From: Mugil cephalus
Taxonomy: Eukaryota > Chordata > Actinopteri > Mugiliformes > Mugilidae
Direction: 5' to 3'
DNA: 64,000 nucleotides
NCBI RefSeq assembly: GCF_022458985.1
Contig: NC_061771.1
Coordinates: forward strand, 15,105,001 to 15,169,000
The notes beneath the pieces were generated by a model. It saw only the letters and a list, made by a program, of their open reading frames with translations. It had not been told where the DNA came from and searched no databases. Each line of letters starts with the position of its first letter. Within the stretch, counting starts at the first letter, position 1. Below are positions 57,989 to 64,000 of this stretch, in pieces. Made by a program: the position numbers and the translations under genes.

Positions 57989-58108
57989 ATGCCCTGCCAC
58001 GGTAACAGGTTCGCAGCTCGGTCCTATTACGGCCGCAGACGCAGGAGGCGCGCAAAGTCCACTCCTGTCCGCAGGAGGAGACGGCGCACCACCCGGCGCA
58101 GGCGCTAG
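57989..58108 (+). CDS. Protamine-like arginine-rich sperm nuclear basic protein (39 aa, intronless)
   Basis: The ORF runs from ATG at 57989 to TAG at 58106-58108. It encodes 39 residues, 18 of them arginine (46%) and one lysine: an N-terminal MPCHGNRFAARSYYG, six Arg, AKSTPV, six Arg, TT and four terminal Arg. Arg clusters separated by short Ser/Thr/Pro/Val spacers are the hallmark of protamines, which replace histones and compact DNA in spermatids. Fish protamines are usually 30-35 aa and single-exon. The arginines use CGC, AGA, AGG and CGG mixed, so this is not a simple repeat. A consensus CRE and a TATA-like box lie at the expected distances upstream. An in-frame ATG at 57980 would add MVT, but 57989 has A at -3 and is preferred. 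The Cys3 and SYY segment are unlike the classical salmonid-type proteins. Expression is not proven. Confidence 0.75.
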   Translation: MPCHGNRFAARSYYGRRRRRRAKSTPVRRRRRRTTRRRR

Positions 58109-58188
58109 TCAGCTGGATACTCATAAACTACATGCATCACAAAGCAATGAGTGCACTGAAATGATACTTGTTAAAATACTAAGATAGA

Positions 58189-58194
58189 TATAAA
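58189..58194 (+). terminator. Candidate poly(A) signal of the protamine-like gene (TATAAA variant)
   Basis: No AATAAA follows closely. TATAAA, a weaker known variant, lies 80 bases after the stop codon and would give an mRNA of about 230 nt before the tail, the size expected for a protamine message. Confidence 0.3.
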
Positions 58195-59040
58195 ATGTGT
58201 ACACTGTAAAGTGTATATTGCACCAAATGACATCACACTAAGTTTAATTTCACTTGTTAATTTAATTTGAATGTTTGTTGCCCTCCCACTATGATTCAAG
58301 ATTCAAGTCGTGTTTTAATAACAATATGTTTTTTAAAACATCATAACATACTATGATGAAATATTGTTTCTCCTTGTCCCACTGTGCTACATACATTATA
58401 TGTTGATAACACACACACAAATTGTTATTTTAAACAACAGCATACAGTTTTTAAATGGTGTATAGTTGTATATATCAACAGCAATATACATACACTGCAT
58501 ACAGATAAATGTTTTACTTGTGGATTCTGTATATCTTCTGTTTAACTCCCATCCTGAACCCTTTCCTAAAAGGCCTGTTACCATACAGTCTTCTACTGCC
58601 ACGTCTTCTGGTCTGTTTTGCCCTCTAGTGGATGAGGTTAGCCATGGTTGGGAAATAACCAAATACATTAAATTGTAGAATCAAACGTTTTAGGGTTTCA
58701 TGCATTTATGCTCTTTTTTGCTTTTTCCCCCAGTGATTGAGTACGCTGCTTTTTCATGAGTAATTCTTTGAATGATGACGTTGCCATTCATTCTGTGCGC
58801 TACTAATCTTCCATGTGTCATGCATCCCATGGTGTCATGTATGCATGACACATGCATCATGTATACATAGATACTGCATGCATTTACTTATACAGACGTT
58901 ATTTACCTGTTTTGAATTAGATCTGGTCCTGCAGTGCCCACTGTCGTCCTGTGGGTGTCGCACTAGAATTTGTCGACCGAGTCACGCTTCCGCCGCTTCT
59001 TCTTCTTCTTCGTTGGTGTAGTTGCCTCGCAAAGGGAAGT
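58195..59040. other. Spacer between the protamine-like gene and ndufb6
   Basis: Mostly AT-rich. It holds an imperfect local repeat of ATGCATGACACATGCATCATG type at 58820-58865. The last 70 bases (from about 58970) are richer in CpG and probably belong to the ndufb6 promoter. No further gene is seen. Confidence 0.65.
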
Positions 59041-59095
59041 GTCCTCCATGGTGTCATTGTAGGCCCGCTTAAGGTTGAACGTTCAGAAATAAACA

Positions 59096-59275
59096 ATGTC
59101 TGGGTACACACCAGACGAGAAGCTGCGTCTCGACCAGCTGACGAAGCTAAGGAGGCAATGGCTGAAGGACCAGGAGCTCAGCCCGAGGGAGCCCGTGGGA
59201 CAAGCTAAACCGCTGGGCCCCGTGGCCAAGTTCTGGGCTGGTTTTCTGGAGCCCAAGAGCCTGTGGAGACTTTAC
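59096..59275 (+). CDS. ndufb6: ndufb6 exon 1
   Basis: This exon encodes residues 1-60, matrix-side/N-terminal part, ending ...[10 protein letters not shown]. The donor is CTTTAC|GTGAGT. Confidence 0.96.
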
Positions 59276-60803
59276 GTGAGTCCTAGTTCACCCCGGACAG
59301 CTAGCTAGCAAAACAACAGCTCAAGATGACAGTGTATATGCGGACAATGTAAATATGTCGAACGTGTAACCTTCGTCGCTGCATAACTTATTTTTTTATT
59401 ATAATCCGTTAAAACGACTAGCGTGTGCATGTCTGCAGGAAAAAAAAAAAATAGTGATGGACTTGATTTTGAGCTTCGTGAAGCTTATTGTATTCAACAT
59501 TTGTTTAAAATATCCGAGAGAGCTATTGATTCAGTTGTGTTTTTCCATGCTGGAGGTGTTGAAGACAGTATTGTTCTGTTGTGTTGTGCTGTGCTGTAAT
59601 CACAGGTGTTTCTAGTATTTTCACAACCCCAGTTTTGTACACTGGCCTACATCCTCCAAAATGATCATAGTTGAATTACCACCTTTATTACACGATTTCA
59701 GCACAAACTTAACATTCATAAGAGTCATTAAATTAGAAGCACATTAAAATGTGTTCGTTTTCACTAGTACACCTGTCATTAAAATGATTGTACTTGCATT
59801 CACCCTTAGTAACTTGGTGCACATCTTCCTTAGTCTGTATGTTTTGTAATCGATTCTAAATAAGTTAAATCTGTACATCATGTTGTAACAATTAATCAAT
59901 TATTATATAAAAAAAAAAACATCATGTTGTGTCACATATATCATAAGTATATCTCAAAGTGCTTTATGATCTGCATATGTCACATTGTCTGTCCCCAGGT
60001 GCTTGGTTTTAACTAATTTACGATTCATAAATGCATACTACAATTTTACAAATGGAGGATGTGTTGATATTCTGCGTTTCATGTAACCTCTTAAAAATAA
60101 GAGTTTTCGGTTTGAATATCTTGCATCTGTTTGAACCGCTCATGATTGCTGTGATTCCTTATGCACTTCTCTGTACTGTCATTTGTTTGTTTCTCTACAG
60201 ACGTACAAAGTATACAAAGGTGGAGTTTTCACATTAACGCGGCTGTTGATACCTATTTGGATTAGCCACTACTTCGTGAAGTACCATGTCGCAGTAAGTT
60301 AGCAGAAGTGTGAAACATTCGCACAGTCATATTTTATCATGTTTGGCATTTGCATGTATAAGATTTTAAAGCCCATTTAATGCCATTGTTTGATAATGTA
60401 TCCAGATAATGTATCAGAAGGCATGCTAATGAACTATACAACTGTGTCCCACAGACAAGGCCATTTGGTATCGTGGGAGTGAAACCCAAGCTGTTCCCAG
60501 TAAGTATGACTCATTTATTGATTTTAACAATGTATCTTTTACAGACAGTGGTCTTTACTGTGTGTTTATTTTATTTTTGGCAGCATATTAGCTTTCTTTA
60601 CCAGACACAGTCGAATCTGATTGTCTGACAGACTGATGCAAGACAAATAGACATTATTTGGAGATGCTTCCAACGTAACCTTGTTCAGCTGCTTTCCCAG
60701 CCGTCTCAATTTTCTGACGTTTTGTCTTTGTTCTCAGGGCGACACTATTCTGGAGACAGGCGAAGTTCTTCCAGATCTCCCTGAGACCCATGGCCATCAC
60801 TGA
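59096..60803 (+). CDS. ndufb6: NADH:ubiquinone oxidoreductase subunit B6 (complex I beta subcomplex)
   Basis: Four exons (59096-59275, 60201-60293, 60455-60499, 60738-60803) join to 384 nt, 127 aa. The human subunit is 128 aa. All introns are phase 0. It is an accessory, non-catalytic subunit of the membrane arm of respiratory complex I in the inner mitochondrial membrane. Family blocks are the N-terminal [30 protein letters not shown], a single membrane segment at about residues 69-84 ([16 protein letters not shown]), KYHV, RPFGIV and [14 protein letters not shown]. There is no cleavable presequence, as expected. The start context is good (A at -3). topors follows in the same orientation, as in mammals. 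Confidence 0.97.
60201..60293 (+). CDS. ndufb6: ndufb6 exon 2 (membrane helix)
   Basis: This exon encodes residues 61-91 with the membrane-spanning helix. The acceptor is tttctctacag|ACG and the donor is GTCGCA|GTAAGT. Confidence 0.95.
60455..60499 (+). CDS. ndufb6: ndufb6 exon 3 (45 nt)
   Basis: This exon encodes [15 protein letters not shown] between tgtcccacag and GTAAGT. It is a very small exon recognised from family alignment. Confidence 0.94.
60738..60803 (+). CDS. ndufb6: ndufb6 exon 4
   Basis: This exon encodes [21 protein letters not shown] and the TGA stop. The acceptor is tgttctcag|GGC. The ...HH end matches the mammalian protein. Confidence 0.95.
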   Translation, partial: GDTILETGEVLPDLPETHGHH

Positions 60804-60860
60804 AGTTGAAATATTTCAATTATTTCCTTGAGTTCCTGTTGTAAAAACTGTGTATATGCC

Positions 60861-60866
60861 AATAAA
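60861..60866 (+). terminator. ndufb6: ndufb6 polyadenylation signal (AATAAA)
   Basis: A consensus AATAAA lies 57 bases after the stop codon, followed by AT-rich sequence. It gives a very short 3' UTR typical of complex I subunit genes. Confidence 0.8.
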
Positions 60867-60889
60867 ATATTACAAAATATTTTATGAGC

Positions 60890-61573
60890 ACAAGTCTGAG
60901 TTTACAAATCAATTTAAGGAATTTTGCATTACATTCGTGTTTATTTTTAAAGGTTTTATTATAAACAGTGACAAGTGATCATTTTCTATAATTTTGTGTA
61001 GATAATGACATAGCAGTTAGTTTAACAAATATGTTTTATCTGTTTATTATGTAAGAACCGACATTTTTTTCCAATATGAGTGAAACTGCTTTCAAATAAC
61101 GCGGAGCATACACAATATGAAAAAGTGAATTATATAAGAAGAACAAGACCTAAATAGCTGGTAAACATTCAGAAAATAGTGCTGGTTAAAACTCTCTATT
61201 CCCATTACATGGTTATAGGAAGTAAATAACTTAATGATTTATTCAAATTAAAATTGGAACACTTGGCTTTGAGTTTGTTTAATTCAGCACCTTCAAATGG
61301 GGTCAGAGCCTTGGACAGAAAACATTGAGGGTCAGTGGCTAATGATGAAAACATACAGTGTTGGTGTCTTTTATACTAGCACTCATCTCCAAAATGTTAC
61401 ATTGCTCGCCCCTTTCATTTGTCTCCCAGGCATGAAAGAAAACATAAACATAAGACATTTACCCCAATAGATGTATAGTATAGAAACTATAGCTAGTGAA
61501 TGTGTAGCTATAAATAGCTATAAATATTTCACATTGTATTTTCGAGTTCTTTCACAATATTCTCGTATATAAG
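60890..61573. other. ndufb6-topors spacer
   Basis: About 0.7 kb of AT-rich DNA with repeated AGCTATAAATAGCTATAAAT-type units near 61490-61530. I see no gene in it. Confidence 0.7.
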
Positions 61574-61804
61574 ATGTGAAGGTGGTGCTTTATTGCGAAG
61601 GGCGGAAGTATTTTTTTTTTTTCTAAAATGTGAAGGTGGTGCTTTTATTCCGAAGGGCGGAAATGGCGTTTCCAATCAAAAAATAACAGCAACGTGAGAG
61701 TGGGTTTTACGCCCAGGAGGGGCAACTGTAATAATGAACACTGTTATAAAATCCAGAAAGAAGTAACCTGTTACCATCTCTATACGCGTTTGGCGAATTC
61801 AGAG
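61574..61804 (+). promoter_or_regulatory. topors: topors promoter with duplicated module and non-coding first exon
   Basis: Two direct copies of a 36-37 bp module (61574-61609 and 61628-61664), each with GTGAAGGTGGTGCTTT and CGAAGGGCGGAA, are separated by a T-run. A consensus donor, TTCAGAG|GTAAAT, at 61804/61805 would end a non-coding first exon that joins the coding exon at 63438. The start of transcription is inferred, not seen. Confidence 0.45.
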
Positions 61805-63437
61805 GTAAATATTATACAACTTTTCTCCACTATGGTAACGATAGCCACTAGTCAGAGCTAGCTTTTCCGTCCTAGCTCACTTAGCTTACCGGCTAACTTC
61901 AGCTGAGCAAGTTCATTTGTTCCTAAACTACAGTTTGATAAATGTTCGCGTCAATATACTCCCGAAAGAATATTGTTCCTGAGGCGTGATTTATGTTAAA
62001 TAGCATGTTTATTGAAAACGTTTATTACTGTTTACCGACAGCACTATGTTTTTATGAGGAAACCATAACTGACGTAGCATAACCGTGCTAAGCTAGCTAA
62101 CCGATAAACAACATAGTCGATGGAGGACATGGACAAAAGGGACAACTGATCTGATGTAGGTTGTCTTATTTTCAACTGTGACTTGACAACAGACAAGAAA
62201 GACCCTTACAGGATCTAATACGTAACGTTACAGCCCCGACTAAGGTCCTGAATAGTAGTTACGTGTGGCGGATTTCGTAACGTTACTACGCCTAAAGAAC
62301 ATACACACTGTTATCTGCTATGTCTTTTCTGTCATGACTGGACAATTTCACTTCAGGGACAATTGGACGTATGTAGGCAGGGCTTTGTGTTTGAGTGCAT
62401 GTGAGGTCATTAGTGTGGACGTGATTTTCTGCTTGTCTCCACAACTTGAGGGACACCTGCTTTCTTTTTCTGTCTCAGGCCGACTGTCAGTGGACAAGCT
62501 CATAGTGTGTCCGTAAACGTTGCTTAAAACGGGGGGACATTAGTTTATTTGTTTAGTTTATTACTGTGGGTCAAAATGTCAGAAAACCCGGGGCATAATC
62601 GTTGTGTTGGGTTTTATTAGTTTGTGGCTGTGCCTAGAAAAATGTTTCATATGAAGTTAAGAATATATCTTTGTTTTCTTTAGATAGTTTCCTACGTTTG
62701 AGGTGATGCTAATGTCAGACACAGAAAGTGGTATAAACATGCAAGTTAAGGACGCATATTTTCTCTACAAGTCCCAGGTCACACACATGTGTAATCTGAA
62801 ATTACTGCTGTTGATATGGCAGACATGTGACATGTTTTTTTTTTAATCAAAAATACTAAATTGATCCTTCAAGAAAACATTTTTTATTTTGCAGTTGCTC
62901 CCGTAAACTGACAGTTGTTGTTTGCGCCTTTCCGAATTTTCTACATTTCTGCAAAAGAATGACTCAAAGCACCAGCGGATTTTCGTTCAGTGTCGTTTAG
63001 TGCCCCGTTGTGTATATATAAAAAAAAAAACACACATTTGTAAAGGTGCATGATGGCACAGACAATAGAGCTTTCTGGAGAACTCAGAAAGGAAAATGAA
63101 AAGGAATTGGCTTTCTTTTCTTTCTTTCTTCTCTTCTTCTTAGTGTTTGTGAGTCCACCATCAGGAGAACACTACAACCAGTGATTGGCTTCTCTTTCTC
63201 TACTTTCAGGACTTGTGTGTCTTTTATGCAGAAATGTTGACAATTCTGATGGGTGCAAATACTATTAAGAGTCACGTTTAGTATCTTCTAAGGGCTGTAA
63301 CTGGGCTAAATAGACTGAATCTACTTAAATTATTTGATGTGACTTGACTAAAACATATCGATCGGTTACGGGTAACCTTGCCGTTCTTTGTAAATGTGAG
63401 AATTCCCATTTTAAACCTTATCTTTTCTTCCTCTCAG
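61805..63437 (+). other. topors: topors intron 1
   Basis: AT-rich intron between the proposed non-coding exon and the coding exon. It ends in a good pyrimidine tract and acceptor (cttcctctcag). I see no other gene in it. Confidence 0.55.
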
Positions 63438-63440
63438 ATC

Positions 63441-64000
63441 ATGTCGGCAATCAAGATTGCATTGCAGCAGAGCCAGAAGAGCGACAGGAGAAAAGCCTCT
63501 GCACCAATGTCTGCGGAGGTGTCGCCAGACTCCAAGTGTCCCATCTGCTTGGACATGTTTAACAACATCTCTTACCTGGACCGCTGCCTGCACAAGTTCT
63601 GTTTCCGCTGCATTCACGAGTGGTCCAAGAACAAAGCGGAGTGCCCACTATGCAAACAACCGTTCAATTCGATTTATCACACTATAAAATCAGAGCAAGA
63701 CTTTAAGAAGTATGACCTGCTGCAGCCGCTGCAGCAGAACAACTCATTCGGGTATTTTGAGGGCGTGCGGTTTAGATACCGCACAACTCTCACCGGAGTC
63801 CATCGTCAGATGAGGGGGAGGACATCTCCACCCCCGGACAACGGAGTGATGTTTGAAGCTACATCGAATCCTCCCCAGCAGCAGCAAGACCGTTACATGC
63901 GACGTATGATGACGAGGCTGGCGGCCAGGAGAAGAGCCGCAAGTGAAGGCAGGACGGTGAACAACGTCAGAGAGCAAGAAATGATAAACTTCAGGAGGGA
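63441..64000 (+). CDS. topors: TOP1-binding arginine/serine-rich RING E3 ligase, 5' part (cut by window end)
   Basis: The coding exon begins at 63438, after cttcctctcag, with ATCATG. The open frame runs 186 codons to the window edge without a stop. Topors is a dual ubiquitin and SUMO E3 ligase that binds topoisomerase I and p53 in nuclear bodies and is also found at the photoreceptor cilium. A C3HC4 RING is complete: C33, C36, C49, H51, C54, C57, C68, C71 in SPDSKCPICLDMF through CPLCKQPF. Conserved blocks follow: RFRYRTTLT, SPPPDNGVMFE and REQEMINFRR. The family is about 1000 aa, so roughly four fifths lies outside the window. The fish N-terminus is shorter than the mammalian one. M23 is an alternative start. 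ndufb6 lies just upstream in tandem, as in human. Confidence 0.95.
   Translation, partial: MSAIKIALQQSQKSDRRKASAPMSAEVSPDSKCPICLDMFNNISYLDRCLHKFCFRCIHEWSKNKAECPLCKQPFNSIYHTIKSEQDFKKYDLLQPLQQNNSFGYFEGVRFRYRTTLTGVHRQMRGRTSPPPDNGVMFEATSNPPQQQQDRYMRRMMTRLAARRRAASEGRTVNNVREQEMINFRR

Noticed and set aside
1..64000. tRNA, rRNA or microRNA genes
   Set aside because: I looked for A/B-box arrangements, long conserved rRNA cores and 60-80 nt hairpins and found none I could defend. A covariance-model scan would be needed to exclude them.

Overview
This window is vertebrate nuclear DNA, almost certainly from a ray-finned (teleost) fish. The genes are split into small exons with GT-AG introns and encode vertebrate protein families. 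The spacer DNA is full of microsatellites and of decayed Tc1-like and hAT-like DNA transposons typical of teleosts. There are no operons, no CRISPR array, and no RNA gene that I could recognise.

Layout. (1) 1-21.2 kb has no coding gene I can support. It holds transposon relics (hAT-like 3' part, two Tc1-like relics, a TIR element at 1.5-1.9 kb, a 396-bp element with an 8-bp target duplication at 14.1 kb), microsatellites, and one weak candidate minus-strand exon at 2.36-2.43 kb. (2) 21.2-44.6 kb is mxd4 (plus strand, six coding exons, 220 aa), a MAD-family bHLH-zipper repressor that partners MAX. It has a CCAAT-rich promoter, an 11-kb CpG-rich intron 3 and a long low-complexity 3' UTR. (3) 44.8-57.4 kb is prelid1 (minus strand, five coding exons, 211 aa), the PRELI-domain lipid-transfer protein of the mitochondrial intermembrane space. 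It lies tail to tail with mxd4. Its introns and 3' UTR host a Tc1-like fossil, a long palindrome and other dispersed repeats. (4) 57.9-58.2 kb is a tiny intronless arginine-rich ORF of 39 aa (18 Arg). It looks like a protamine and has a consensus cAMP-response element and a TATA-like box just upstream. (5) 59.1-60.9 kb is ndufb6 (plus, four exons, 127 aa), a complex I accessory subunit. (6) 61.6-64.0 kb is the 5' part of topors (plus), a RING-type SUMO/ubiquitin ligase, cut by the window end.

Functional links. prelid1 and ndufb6 both serve the mitochondrial inner-membrane system. mxd4 and topors are nuclear regulators. The protamine-like gene would act only in spermatid chromatin. ndufb6 and topors are adjacent in human (9p21), and PRELID1 is next to MXD3 in human (5q35), so the window joins two conserved vertebrate neighbour pairs with a protamine-type gene between them. 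Exon limits were placed by hand from reading frame, splice consensus and family resemblance. UTR limits are approximate.
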